Positions 15,640-24,178 are shown, counted from the first letter of the stretch. The stretch is 64,000 nt of DNA from Aureispira sp. CCB-E (GCF_031326345.1 NZ_CP133671.1:5208001-5272000); one strand, 5' to 3'. The notes: generated by a model from the letters alone, not told the origin. Numbers and translations are program-made.

Positions 15640-15729
15640 GTTGCATGAGGGAAGACAATTCCTTTTGATGGGTCGAGCAACAAGGAGGAGATCCTAAAAA
15701 GTACGGGGGAGGTCTTCCCGCAACTTGGC
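15635..15729 (-). other. Long stem-loop between capsid candidate and downstream genes
   Basis: The 95-bp palindromic structure has outer arms GCCAAGTTGC and GCAACTTGGC that pair perfectly (10 bp). After a 4-nt bulge, GGGAAGAC pairs with GTCTTCCC (8 bp). The apical region contains GGAGGAGATCC and GGGGGAGG. It is identical in copy 2 (50189-50283). On the minus strand it is followed by TTGTTTTAAT, so partial termination is possible. A processing or attenuation element that sets capsid versus downstream expression, or a packaging signal, are alternatives. Confidence 0.6.
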
Positions 15730-15754
15730 TTTAAGGGTTAAAGGAGGGTTGGTG

Positions 15755-16444
15755 TTATTTGGTGAAGGTGGTATCTAGGGTGATGTTGGCACCAATGCCC
15801 CGATAAATAGGCACTTCTAAATAGCCAAAGCCATCTAAGGTGACGTCAATGTCTGCTAGGACTCGAATGGTGGTTTGTTCGTCACTAGCCAACGATTTGG
15901 GATACAAAATATTTCGGTCGCCCATGCTAGAACCATCGTGTTTGAATTGACGCTCGACCATTTTAGCGGTAAAATGTTTGTCGTTGTCCGCATCAATGTG
16001 CATGCCATTAATGACCAATTGTTTGCCTTGACGAGCCAATTGGGCAATGGTTTGTAAGGTACCAGGACCATAGGTTCCACCAATTTCCAAGCCGATCAAA
16101 AAGTCAGCATGATCACCAGGGAAAATTTCAGGGCTATCGCCATCAATACCAATCTTCACCATGGCTTTTTCTGGAAATTTATAGCTGCCATCTTCCTTTT
16201 TTTCATCGGACAAAAGCAAGGTCAATTCCAATTGTCCTTGTTCGTCGCTGCCTTGTTTTTGAACCAAGATAGAATAGTTGGCATCAACAATACCACCTGC
16301 TTTTTGGACATCGGTGATTAATTCCTGCTCAACAGTCCCAGCAGGTAGAGGACGATAGGATAATTCACCATCGACATAAGCCCAAGGGCTCGCCATGCAT
16401 AAATCTTTGGTGAAAGGGGCATAAATACGTTTTACATTCGCCAT
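15755..16444 (-). CDS. Candidate major capsid protein (229 aa, beta-rich)
   Basis: A soluble 229-residue protein with no anchor or signal. Alternating strands run throughout (LELTLLLSD, MVKIGIDGDSPEIF, HADFLIGLEIGG, TTIRVLADIDVTLDG, YLEVPIYRGIG), with one helix near residues 130-140. It is the only large soluble beta protein in the structural run and is residue-for-residue identical in the two copies. It is followed by a conserved stem-loop. Those facts make it the best capsid candidate. 229 residues is short for a double jelly-roll capsid (PM2 P2 is about 270), so a single jelly-roll or a minor protein cannot be excluded. Confidence 0.5.
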   Translation of the reverse strand: MANVKRIYAPFTKDLCMASPWAYVDGELSYRPLPAGTVEQELITDVQKAGGIVDANYSILVQKQGSDEQGQLELTLLLSDEKKEDGSYKFPEKAMVKIGIDGDSPEIFPGDHADFLIGLEIGGTYGPGTLQTIAQLARQGKQLVINGMHIDADNDKHFTAKMVERQFKHDGSSMGDRNILYPKSLASDEQTTIRVLADIDVTLDGFGYLEVPIYRGIGANITLDTTFTK

Positions 16445-16782
16445 TTTCTAAGTTTCGTTTTGAGTTTGGTAGTAATAAAAGAATAAGCAGTTTGGACTTT
16501 CTTAATTGCCCATAGATAAGAGCGTTTGAAGAGGGCAAAATTGAGGATAAAAAGAAAGAGCAAGGAAAGGAACATTAAACCCGTTCTAAAGGCATCTAAG
16601 GCAAGGATCAATTGGTTTTGATACTCCATCAAGGCATACAATCGGAGGATTTCATTGGCTTGATTTTCGAGTTCTAACAAGTGCAATTGTTGCAACAAAC
16701 TATCTACGCCATCCGAGCAATAGATCCCGACATTAAACAGGCTTAACAAACTGGTAAAAACCGATTTAAGAAGCGCTTTCAT
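16432..16782 (-). CDS. Membrane protein upstream of capsid candidate (116 aa)
   Basis: A hydrophobic N-terminus (residues 2-20) and a central transmembrane helix (about residues 66-88, GLMFLSLLFLFILNFALF) surround a Leu/Gln-rich amphipathic stretch. The C-terminus is very basic (TTKLKTKLRKWRM). It overlaps the capsid candidate by 13 bp. It is identical in copy 2. A basic tail behind a membrane helix would suit contact with packaged DNA, but this is inference. Confidence 0.65.
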   Translation of the reverse strand: MKALLKSVFTSLLSLFNVGIYCSDGVDSLLQQLHLLELENQANEILRLYALMEYQNQLILALDAFRTGLMFLSLLFLFILNFALFKRSYLWAIKKVQTAYSFITTKLKTKLRKWRM

Positions 16783-16899
16783 TTAAAGGAGTTTTTTGTT
16801 GATAATCAGGATTAGTAAAACCACCAATCCAATGACACCAACGCCAAGGTAATCGGGTTTGATAATGAGGGTGTGTTTGGATTCATCAGGGATGAGCAT
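16783..16899 (-). CDS. 38-aa single-helix membrane protein
   Basis: The small ORF encodes MLIPDESKHTLIIKPDYLG followed by one transmembrane helix (GVIGLVVLLILII) and NKKLL. The stop abuts the start of the 116-aa gene, and the same ORF occurs in copy 2 at 51337-51453. Conservation of the frame and tight packing support it. It may be a minor membrane protein of the virion or a lysis accessory. Confidence 0.65.
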   Translation of the reverse strand: MLIPDESKHTLIIKPDYLGVGVIGLVVLLILIINKKLL

Positions 16900-17124
16900 A
16901 ATAAAAACAAGGGTTTTAGGAAGTAATTAGGCTGCTTTTTTGACAAGACAAAGATGCGGTAAAAAATGCTAAAAAAACGAATATGAGCGGGGCTTTAGTC
17001 CTCAGAATGGGCGTAATTCTAGCAACTTTAAAGCAGCTTTTTGGATTAAAAATAACCTTGAACAAACGGCAGTTAAACGGATTAAAAAGAGGGCTGAAAA
17101 AAATATACGCCTAAAATTACGCTT
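16900..17124 (-). promoter_or_regulatory. Non-coding gap upstream of structural genes
   Basis: A 225-bp gap interrupts an otherwise gap-free operon and is almost identical in copy 2 (51454-51681). On the minus strand it contains CGCATCTTTG, close to the Bacteroidota -7 element TAnnTTTG, about 65 bp before the 38-aa ORF. It also has GAGGACTAAAGCCCCGCTC and repeated TTACGCC/GGCGTAA segments. A late promoter for the structural genes is the simplest reading, not proven. Confidence 0.35.
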
Positions 17125-17730
17125 TTACTGTTTTCGTTTCTTAAAAGGCAGCAAACGAACCCCCAATCTAACTTGATGTACCTTTTGCAACACATCATAA
17201 TCATAACCGAGTGCCCAACCTTTTTGGGAGACAAATTGCAAACCAACCGTCAAACTAGAAAAAGCATTGACATTCCCACCCACCCCCGCATTCAAAAACA
17301 GCCCATTGCTAGGTGTTGGAACAGGGGTATTGATGCGAATGGTTTTAGTAATCTGCTTTGGTATTTTTAGTTTATAATCTAAATGATTCTGCAACAGCTG
17401 ACCATCCACCAACGATTCATAATAGACCGTCAAATTATCATCTTCTAAACTGTCTTGATAAAGCTTTGCAGCCATGTGTTGAGTGGTATCAACAAACTCT
17501 GATTTTATTCTATTTTGGAAACTATCCACATAAATAATTCTAGGTTCAGGAATAACTTGTCGAGGCAATTGCACGATAACAGGAGCTGGCAAAATCGTAT
17601 CTAGAACAATCGTTGTATCCATTCGAATTGTTTGCTGATTACTCGAGCTAGATCCTTGCTTGCATTGCTGGAGGAAAATTACGTATCCAAACAAACATAG
17701 AATCAAGGCAAATTGTAACTTATCTTTCAT
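17125..17730 (-). CDS. Membrane-anchored protein next to endolysin, possible spanin-like (201 aa)
   Basis: The N-terminal helix (residues 5-22, LQFALILCLFGYVIFLQQC) ends in a Cys that could be lipidated. A Pro/Val linker (LPAPVIVQLPRQVIPEPRIIYVD) follows, then a C-terminal beta region (GLFLNAGVGGNVNAF...LTVGLQFVSQKGWALGYDYD) like an outer-membrane beta element. It overlaps the amidase gene by four bases. Bacteroidota phages often carry an anchored protein of this build beside the endolysin. Envelope disruption at lysis is inferred. Residues 27-70 vary between copies. Confidence 0.6.
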   Translation of the reverse strand: MKDKLQFALILCLFGYVIFLQQCKQGSSSSNQQTIRMDTTIVLDTILPAPVIVQLPRQVIPEPRIIYVDSFQNRIKSEFVDTTQHMAAKLYQDSLEDDNLTVYYESLVDGQLLQNHLDYKLKIPKQITKTIRINTPVPTPSNGLFLNAGVGGNVNAFSSLTVGLQFVSQKGWALGYDYDVLQKVHQVRLGVRLLPFKKRKQ

Positions 17731-18320
17731 GAATGATGGTATTTAAGGTAGGCTTCAATAATTGCCAAGGTATAAGCGGCAATCCGATCTCTTCCTTTGG
17801 TTGTCATTAAATAGGTTCTGCATTCTTGTTCATTGTCCATAAAAAAATGCTCCAGGAGAATGGCGGGCATGTCGGTCAAATGTACCAAATCAAAATTCCT
17901 GCGTTTGATGCCTCGAAACGTACTTTCTGGAAAATGTTGGACAAACAAGGCTTGAGACCAATGCGCTAAAGCCAAGCTGGAGCTACTGGCAGCACTGGAG
18001 ATAAAAACTTCCGATCCTTTGCCTCCTCCCGCATTGGAATGCAAGTCGAGCAGAAAGGTATTTTTGTTTTGGGCATGAAAACGATTTGCTCGAGCAACTC
18101 GAACACTCCGATGAATGTCGTGCTGCTCTGGCACCAAATCATAATAAGGAATGCCTTTAAAATGGAGCAGTTCTAACAAACGGTTTTTGATGGCTCGATT
18201 AAATTCTCCTTCATAAAGAACCGCACCGTCAGACCAAACAGGAGAGCGTTTGCCCTTTGTTTGGTAGACGTTGCCAATCAAACCACCATGCCCATTGCTG
18301 ATAATTGGAATGCAAGACAT
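17727..18320 (-). CDS. N-acetylmuramoyl-L-alanine amidase (endolysin)
   Basis: The start at 18320 (MSCIPIISNGHGG) is chosen because the domain begins there; the longer frame from 18458 overlaps the upstream gene. The 197-residue product is an Amidase_3 enzyme with its zinc ligands: H in NGHGG, E in YEGEFNRAI, H in LDLHSNAGGG, and the catalytic E in LLEHFFMDN. It cleaves the amide bond between N-acetylmuramic acid and L-alanine. No signal peptide is present, so it needs a holin-like partner. It sits between the GIY-YIG protein and the spanin-like protein. Confidence 0.88.
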   Translation of the reverse strand: MSCIPIISNGHGGLIGNVYQTKGKRSPVWSDGAVLYEGEFNRAIKNRLLELLHFKGIPYYDLVPEQHDIHRSVRVARANRFHAQNKNTFLLDLHSNAGGGKGSEVFISSAASSSSLALAHWSQALFVQHFPESTFRGIKRRNFDLVHLTDMPAILLEHFFMDNEQECRTYLMTTKGRDRIAAYTLAIIEAYLKYHHS

Positions 18321-18339
18321 GATAACGTTAGTTTTGGGG

Positions 18340-18747
18340 TTAAGTATTAGATGGTCGAGCTCCTTCAACGCTAAAGCGGCTCTGACTAAAATAAATGTTT
18401 TGAATGCGTTGGATCTGCTTTTTTTCGTAAGTAGATTGATGGTTGGGCAATTTACCAATGTAGTTGTATTGGGGTTGAAAATGCCGTTTGAGCACCATCT
18501 CTACCGATGATAAGCGCATGCTGGTCAATAGAATTTCAAAGCTGACCTTTTGGACTGGAATGGCTTGTAAAACGCCCCCTTTTTGAAAGAGGCGCAAGCC
18601 TGATTTGTAGATATTAACCGAGTTGCCAATATAAATGACCTGGTCTTTTAACCGAATGACATAAATGCCTTTTTTGTGTCGATAGCGACCTAGGAGCTTG
18701 GAGGAAATGGGTGGATGAATGGTCAAGTTATTGCCCTGACGATTCAT
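18340..18747 (-). CDS. GIY-YIG domain protein (135 aa)
   Basis: Residues about 25-110 match the GIY-YIG fold. The first strand is KGIYVIRLKDQVIYIGNS, with GIY and YIG in place. Arg/Lys follow in SVNIYKSGLRLF, and the Glu comes from a helix (SSVEMVLKRHF), with an Asn in PQYNYIGKLPN. This is a nuclease scaffold. The enzyme could nick phage or host DNA, resolve junctions or process ends before packaging. It is identical in copy 2. It lies between the 146-aa gene and the amidase. Confidence 0.75.
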   Translation of the reverse strand: MNRQGNNLTIHPPISSKLLGRYRHKKGIYVIRLKDQVIYIGNSVNIYKSGLRLFQKGGVLQAIPVQKVSFEILLTSMRLSSVEMVLKRHFQPQYNYIGKLPNHQSTYEKKQIQRIQNIYFSQSRFSVEGARPSNT

Positions 18748-18800
18748 AAAATGTATGTGTGTTTAAAAATGATAAAAAGGACGATTATAAAAATAAAAAA

Positions 18801-19241
18801 CTACAGCTCTAAGTTAGCAAAAAAAGCCGTTAGATCAATTGGATCGGTGCCTGCCGTGGTAATTTTAAATAATTGCAATTGACAAGCGTCGTTGTATCGA
18901 ATCAAAAGATTCATTGTTTCGAGCTGTTCGATAATAAAGTCCTGGATATTGATGGTGCCAACCTGTTTTTGAACCAATTTTTGGACAACAGCAGGCAATT
19001 GCTCCAGCTGGAGATAAAATAAGTCTTCTAACAATTGAGCGGCATTTAATTGATGCAAGCAGTTGTTGTCAGAATCATAGATTTTTCCAAGTGCTTGCTG
19101 CTCGACTTTGGTTAAGATCAGTTGCAAATCAAAGGGATTGCATTGGTGTTGATCCGCTACTTCTGTGAGCAAATCTTCAACAATGGCTTCTAGGTTTTTC
19201 TGCAGCGTTGGCAGATTCAGTTTAAGCAAGGTTTTTAGCAT
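18801..19241 (-). CDS. Hypothetical protein following the ATPase (146 aa)
   Basis: An all-helical, Leu/Gln-rich soluble protein with repeated LQL/LLxxL patterns and one DQHQCNPFDLQLILTK segment. It is two bases from the ATPase stop and identical in both copies, so it is probably expressed with the ATPase. A packaging accessory or scaffolding role is possible from position only. Confidence 0.6.
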   Translation of the reverse strand: MLKTLLKLNLPTLQKNLEAIVEDLLTEVADQHQCNPFDLQLILTKVEQQALGKIYDSDNNCLHQLNAAQLLEDLFYLQLEQLPAVVQKLVQKQVGTINIQDFIIEQLETMNLLIRYNDACQLQLFKITTAGTDPIDLTAFFANLEL

Positions 19242-19243
19242 CG

Positions 19244-19951
19244 TTATGTTTTGTTTTTCTTTGTTTTAAAAGGTGTATAAGATAAATCGCCCGTGTCCAT
19301 AATCAAGGTGCAATAGCTGTATTTTGGAGCCTCTTTAAGAACTTTGTAAGCTTTCATAATTTCTCTAAAGTGTGGAATGATTTTACTCTTTTGAGTCGGT
19401 GGTGCCACATTGTTTTTAAAAAACTTGGCTTTGGTCAAAGCTCCCCAAGCACCATTGGGAAACATATTGGGATCGTGAAAAACCAAGGCAAACCAAATAC
19501 CCACATGTTTGGCTCGATAGAAACAAGCTTTTTGTGCTTGGGTCAAGGTAGAGGTCAAAATATTGGTGGCATCATCAATAATAAAAAACAGCCCTTCATA
19601 GCCTTTGCGAGAAAGGCGTTTGTATAAAAGCATCTCGGTAAGTTTTTCATCTGCCATCATGGCTTTGACTTTTTTGCCTCGAAACTTTTTCATAAAGTGC
19701 TTTTCAAAGACATAATCTTTGCCTTTGTAAGAAAAATAAAGTTCCTGTTCTTTTTTATCCGACCACAATTCAATCAATTCATAACCCACCCAATCTTTGT
19801 CCCAACCCGAATTGTACACAAAAATAGTGGGTCGATTACAACGCAATGCAAATTGCTGCAAATCGTAGGTCTTTCCTGAATGGGGTTTTCCAAAATAAGC
19901 TAAAAAGAACGGATGGTGTTGGTCTATTGTCGTGGTTGTAAGCTTACTCAT
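19244..19951 (-). CDS. P-loop ATPase, candidate genome-packaging ATPase
   Basis: The start at 19951 (MSKLTTTTIDQHH) is preferred because the longer frame would run inside the preceding gene. It gives 235 residues. The Walker A is AYFGKPHSGKTYD and the Walker B is GLFFIIDDATN, preceded by an Arg-rich KRLSRKGYE. FALVFHDPNMFP and AKFFKNNVAPPT are possible sensor segments. Size and layout suit compact FtsK/HerA- or Zot-type ATPases that package DNA in tailless or filamentous phages, rather than terminases. It overlaps the upstream gene by eight bases. The exact family cannot be fixed by eye. Confidence 0.65.
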   Translation of the reverse strand: MSKLTTTTIDQHHPFFLAYFGKPHSGKTYDLQQFALRCNRPTIFVYNSGWDKDWVGYELIELWSDKKEQELYFSYKGKDYVFEKHFMKKFRGKKVKAMMADEKLTEMLLYKRLSRKGYEGLFFIIDDATNILTSTLTQAQKACFYRAKHVGIWFALVFHDPNMFPNGAWGALTKAKFFKNNVAPPTQKSKIIPHFREIMKAYKVLKEAPKYSYCTLIMDTGDLSYTPFKTKKNKT

Positions 19952-20897
19952 CGTAAATAATTGCTCTAATTTCAGGATTCGTTTTTCCTTGGTCAATCAA
20001 GGCTTGAATTTCAGGACTGGGAACTTCATCGGCAACATCAATAGCGCAATAAGTATTGTTGGGAAGGTGTTTGTATCTCCCTGTTGTTTTGTGAATGCTG
20101 AATAATTTGCGCCCATCCTGGTATTCTTTTAAATGGGAAAAATCAGAGCTGGCTTGTCCTTGCTCCTGCTCTTGTTCCTCTTCCAAGGGATCTTCTGCCG
20201 TGTTTGCTGCAGAAGTACTTGGTGTGGCTTTAGATTCCATTTGTTGAATTTGATAACGATGCCAAAAAGCAGCTCCCAAACCAGCCGCTGCCCAAGTACC
20301 CACTGCCAAGAGCAGCGTCATCAAAGGTGTGGGGGCTTTAATTTCTTGAGTACTCAAGTATTCTTGAACGGCAGCAATTAAAACTTTTTTTGCTTTTTCA
20401 TCTGCCGTATATTCTGCCACATGCTGCCCACTAATAGAGCTACACAATTGAGCTTTGGCTAGGTCAATATAGGTGAAGGCAATTTCTCCCAACTCTGCCA
20501 AGTTTTTGAGATTTTTGCTACTGGAGCCTGTTGCTTTTTTGATTTCTTCAACAGGATTGGTTTTGGGTGGTTCTTGGACATATCCATCCAGTGGATCTTC
20601 TTCAATTTCAATGATAGGCTCTTCCTCCCAATTTTCTGCCAACTGTTCTTGGATATCAGAATTATTTTCTGCCGTTTCTGCAGCAGTTTCTACTTCTGAA
20701 AAATCAGTTTTTGTGCCAGTAGAGTCAGTAGAGGCGGTTTTTGTTGATTTTTGCTCTAGGTCTTTTGCGGTTTCAAAATCTAGTTCTTCCTCTTCGTCTA
20801 GATCGGTGGTCAAATCCTTGTTATTGGCTTGCTCCAGCAGCTGTTGGCGCAGCTCCTCTTCCAAATCATAGGTGGTATTTGGTTGCTTGTTTTCCAT
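19944..20897 (-). CDS. Acidic membrane protein with variable repeat region (317 aa)
   Basis: The first ~130 residues are acidic and low complexity (Glu/Asp/Thr) and include a repeat-derived TKTASTDSTGTKTDFSE stretch. A conserved helical part follows, then a transmembrane helix near residues 202-222 (LLLAVGTWAAAGLGAAFW). The C-terminal domain (KLFSIHKTTGRYKHLP...IDQGKTNPEIRAIIYDE) is conserved. The N-terminus differs between copies by several substitutions and indels. The conserved C-terminus and linkage to the ATPase suggest a packaging or membrane adaptor role. Confidence 0.65.
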   Translation of the reverse strand: MENKQPNTTYDLEEELRQQLLEQANNKDLTTDLDEEEELDFETAKDLEQKSTKTASTDSTGTKTDFSEVETAAETAENNSDIQEQLAENWEEEPIIEIEEDPLDGYVQEPPKTNPVEEIKKATGSSSKNLKNLAELGEIAFTYIDLAKAQLCSSISGQHVAEYTADEKAKKVLIAAVQEYLSTQEIKAPTPLMTLLLAVGTWAAAGLGAAFWHRYQIQQMESKATPSTSAANTAEDPLEEEQEQEQGQASSDFSHLKEYQDGRKLFSIHKTTGRYKHLPNNTYCAIDVADEVPSPEIQALIDQGKTNPEIRAIIYDE

Positions 20898-21048
20898 TTT
20901 TTTTGAAGTTATTTTTGTAATAATTTTTAGTAGTTTCTATGGCAGTTTCTGTTTAATTTCTGAGCAGTTTCTAGCTAATTTCTGTTTCATTTCTAGGCAG
21001 TTTGAAAATCAGTTTTTGTGCTAGTAGAGCCAGTAGACGCAGTTTTTG
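20898..21048. repeat. Degenerate short repeat tract (CAGTTTCTG-type)
   Basis: About fifteen imperfect units of 9-11 bp (CAGTTTCT, AATTTCTG, CAGTTTTTG) fill the gap between two genes. The minus strand contains ACAAAAACTGCGTCTACTGG, a diverged copy of the coding repeat that gives TKTASTDSTG in the next protein. Repeat expansion has therefore crossed the gene border. The tract is also present in copy 2 (55434-55640). Confidence 0.65.
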
Positions 21049-21384
21049 TTAATTTCTAGCCAGTTTCTGAGCAGTTTCTAATCCAGTTTCTACGTTAGTT
21101 TGAAAATCGTTTTTTAAGTCAGTTGTTGGATTTTTTTTGCACAAGGATTTTAACTCCATAATAAGGGTGGCATTGGTGGCGTGTGCTGCCAAAGAAAAGT
21201 TGTCTGCCATCGCTTGATTTTCGTCTGTCTCCAGCCAATCGTCTTCAAAAATGCCATTGTTGAGAATGCGAATTTCGTGGGCTTCTAGTTTTTGGATTTG
21301 TGCTTTAATTAAGCCTACTACAATTGTTTTGTCAATCGGTTGTGGATGGTCGGTTTGGGCATTGCCCAGTTGTTGTTTTTTCAT
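21049..21384 (-). CDS. Hypothetical early-operon protein (111 aa)
   Basis: A soluble, mostly helical protein (KTIVVGLIKAQIQKLEAHEIRIL, then FSLAAHATNATLIMELKSLCKK). It is the first gene of the ATPase/structural run. The last 30 residues exist only in this copy: in copy 2 one T fewer in a poly-T tract shifts the frame and ends the protein at residue 89. The tail extends into the repeat tract (VETGLETAQKLARN), so the ancestral end may be the shorter one. Function unknown. Confidence 0.6.
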   Translation of the reverse strand: MKKQQLGNAQTDHPQPIDKTIVVGLIKAQIQKLEAHEIRILNNGIFEDDWLETDENQAMADNFSLAAHATNATLIMELKSLCKKNPTTDLKNDFQTNVETGLETAQKLARN

Positions 21385-22366
21385 ACGTTACTTTTTTTTA
21401 GAATAGAATATTTTATATCTGTAAAAGTATTGTATGTGTTTGGTATTGGAAAGTTTTGCTGCTGAGGTTGGGGAATTTTGTGGCGTATATTTGATTAAAA
21501 AATAAAATTCTTTTTATTACGAATAAAGAACTTAGTGGAAATATTTTTATATTATTAATTAAATATTTTTATTATTCAGTTTCATAATTATAAAATGATT
21601 TGTTATGTCAAATGAAATTGACTTGGTATCAAGCTTAATCAAAGAAAGAAAATATAAAAAGGCTGTTGAAGAAGCAAAAAAAGTTATAGCTGATCCTTCC
21701 TTAGTGAAGGATTTTATGCCCTTATACGCTGAAATTCTTAGAAAAGCTAAACGTTTTAAAGAATTAGTAGAATGCTATAAAATGTGGGATGAAAATAAAA
21801 TTTCTTTTTCTGATTGGGATTTTCGGCATTTTGCAAATGCTCTTCGAAAGAATGAGAAATATGAAGAGGCTTTGAATATTTGCAACATTGTAAAGAAAAG
21901 ATCTCCAAATTTTAAACCTATATTAAGTGAATATTATTGGACTTTATTTTATAAAGATATAAAAGGTAGGAATATATCTGATGTTTCTGAAAATAAAATT
22001 TTGGATTTTGCTAATGAAGTTAAAACTAAATTCAAAAACGTAAGTAATAGAGAATTTACACCATATGACATTGTTTTATTATATATATCTGAGTTTTACC
22101 ATTATAAAGGTAATTATCAAAATTGTTACAATTGGTTATCAGAATTGGATGGCAAAAAATTGAATAAAATAGGGAAATTCAAGAAAGGGGATGAAACTAT
22201 TGTTTTTGTCCCTCAAAGAGCTAAATATTATCTTTATATGAGTAATTCTTTGCTGAATCTTGGGAAAAATGAAGAAGCTAAACTTTTAATAATAGAAGCT
22301 CTTTATACATATCCTTTTTGGAATAAGTTGTCAGAAATGTTATTAAAAATCGCAGAAAAAGAATTC

Positions 22367-23148
22367 GGTTGTGTTGTTAAATGTATGATGGAAGTTCATT
22401 GAAATAAAAGACAAAAATTTTAAACAAATGCCATTGATACTTAAGTTTCTTAGAAAACTTGGTAGTTCTTCGGTGAAATCGTGCAATTTTAGAGCGAATA
22501 AGAGTATTAATACCTTCAATATCTTTAGTAAAAGATTTACCAATAATATGTTGATAATAAGGTAAGACCTCTTTAAAACTCTTAAAAGCATCTGTACAGT
22601 AAAATTCAATTTCTATATCTAGACACTTTAATTGTGTCATTAAATATCGAAGTTGCTTTTTTGTACGTTTGCCCATTGTTACAGCTAATATTTCTTTGGT
22701 CTCAGGAGCGTAAACGTAGAAAACCCACACTTTTTTACCTTTCTGATTCACAAAGGAATATAACTCATCAATTTGCACTTTTTTATACTTCTTTTGTCTA
22801 GGAGTAATTTTAATTTTTTCTCCTTGCTCTAGTATAAATCGAAGAGTAGTTTTAGGACTAATTCCAAATATTTTGTAACAATCTCTAATACCACTACCAT
22901 GTAATAAAGAACTTTGTAGCTGGGCTTTCATACTTGGATCTGCTCCTTGGTATAAATATTCAGCTTGAAATTGTTTGCCACAATTCTTACACAGAAAGTT
23001 TTGTCTTCCTGTGGTTTTTTTCCCGTTTTTAACGACCTTTGAATTGTGGCAATGAGGACATTTTATTTGTATAGATATTGAACACATCTTACAAATATAG
23101 TCTTCATTGTCTTTTTTTCTAACTTATCATACAATCTACATCACTACC
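22367..23148 (-). mobile_element. IS1-family insertion sequence (782 bp)
   Basis: The terminal inverted repeats (about 23 bp) begin GGTTGTGTTGT at 22367 and, inverted at 23148, GGTAGTGATGT; both continue to a shared GTATGAT block. An 8-bp target duplication AAGAATTC lies at 22359-22366 and 23149-23156. Size and duplication length are typical of IS1. It interrupts the TPR/Cas4-like gene. Confidence 0.93.
22377..23087 (-). CDS. IS1-family transposase (single ORF)
   Basis: The 236-residue protein has an InsA-type zinc finger at the N-terminus (CPHCHNSKVVKNGK...NFLCKNCGKQF, residues 9-44) and an HTH (GSGIRDCYKIFGISPKTTLRF). The InsB-type catalytic domain shows KVQIDELYSFV (first Asp), EFYCTDAFKSF (second Asp) and FTKDIEGINTLIR (Glu). 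It is encoded as one ORF without the frameshift of classical IS1. It appears intact. Confidence 0.9.
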   Translation of the reverse strand: MCSISIQIKCPHCHNSKVVKNGKKTTGRQNFLCKNCGKQFQAEYLYQGADPSMKAQLQSSLLHGSGIRDCYKIFGISPKTTLRFILEQGEKIKITPRQKKYKKVQIDELYSFVNQKGKKVWVFYVYAPETKEILAVTMGKRTKKQLRYLMTQLKCLDIEIEFYCTDAFKSFKEVLPYYQHIIGKSFTKDIEGINTLIRSKIARFHRRTTKFSKKLKYQWHLFKIFVFYFNELPSYI

Positions 23149-24178
23149 AAGAATTCAGTTGCAAAGGATATGATTTATTCGATAAAATGTTAAAAAAAAT
23201 AGGCTTTAAAATTGATAGAGTTAGAAAGAATTATTTAAAAGCATTGATAAATCTTGAATATACTGAGAGTTGGACAATGGGATTCCCTAATGATTATTCA
23301 AGAAATTTTCAGGTTTTAATGCTAGGTCGAGCTATTAAGAGATTATATAAAGAAATAGAGTTAAAAGCAACAACATCTAGTTTTCTTACTATAAATTATA
23401 ACATGATTTCAGCAAGTGAAGTTGGGAATTTTGTGTTTTGCCCAGTTTCATATAGTATTCAGAAATCTCTTTTAGTAGATGAAGACCCAGAGAGTAATGT
23501 TGAACTTATTTGGGATGAAAAAAAAATATTATTAGATCGAATTAATGCTTACAAAAAAGCAAAAAATATAAATCATGCGTTCTCTTCAGAAGAAATGAAT
23601 AAAATTGGAACTTTACCCAAAAGTATAGGATACATATTAAGTTCTAAAATACTCCAAGAAAATAAAAAAAATAAAAAATCAATAATTTTTTATAATAAAG
23701 CAAATGATTTTTGTGGGGTACCTGATTATTGGCTTTCGAATAATGAAAACTTTGTCGTAGAAGAAAAATTTACACGTTATAATGAAAATAAAGTAAGTAG
23801 TGAAAATGAGTATTTAAATCATAAAGCAGAATTATTAGCTCAAATGATTGAACTAGATAAATTGGGTGCAAAAAATGGGTACATTATTTATTGGCTATGG
23901 AATTTTGAAAAAGTACGATATGAAAATAGAGTTTCAACCGACTATAGATTAAGAAATGTAAAGATTCATGAAGTAAAGTTGACTCCTGAAAATAGGAAAT
24001 ACTATAATCAAGTTATCTTAAATATAAGAGATTTTAACACTAAAAAAGCTATAAATTTTAATGTTAATTCATTAAAACCCAATAAATGTATTAACTGTGG
24101 AGTATCGCAGTATTGCCATCATAAAACTGGTCTAATTCCACAAATACAATTACCTTACAATAAAAAATAAAAAGAAAA

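Larger units (their letters stand above)
21605..24170 (+). pseudogene. TPR plus Cas4-like PD-(D/E)XK nuclease, split by IS1 (591 aa when joined)
   Basis: The plus-strand gene runs against the element. Residues 1-254 (21605-22366) are helical TPR-like repeats (KAVEEAKKVIADPSL, YEEALNICNIVKKRSP, GKNEEAKLLIIEALYTYP). Removing 22367-23148 and one 8-bp duplication (23149-23156) continues the frame at 23157 as SCKGYDLFDK, with no stop to 24170. The second half has Cas4-type features: SASEVGNFVFCPVSYS (N-terminal Cys), GVPDYW then FVVEEKFT (PD-ExK core), and KCINCGVSQYC (Cys cluster). A defence or recombination nuclease is likely. Now broken; the C-terminal part from ATG 23187 could still be translated. 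Confidence 0.8.

Noticed and set aside
17727-18458. Amidase start at 18458
   Set aside because: The added 46 residues overlap the GIY-YIG gene and show no domain. The start at 18320 begins at the domain border in both copies.
20473-20871. Ser-rich plus-strand frame of 132 codons
   Set aside because: It is the antisense of the acidic low-complexity part of the membrane protein gene, which gives Ser-rich complements.
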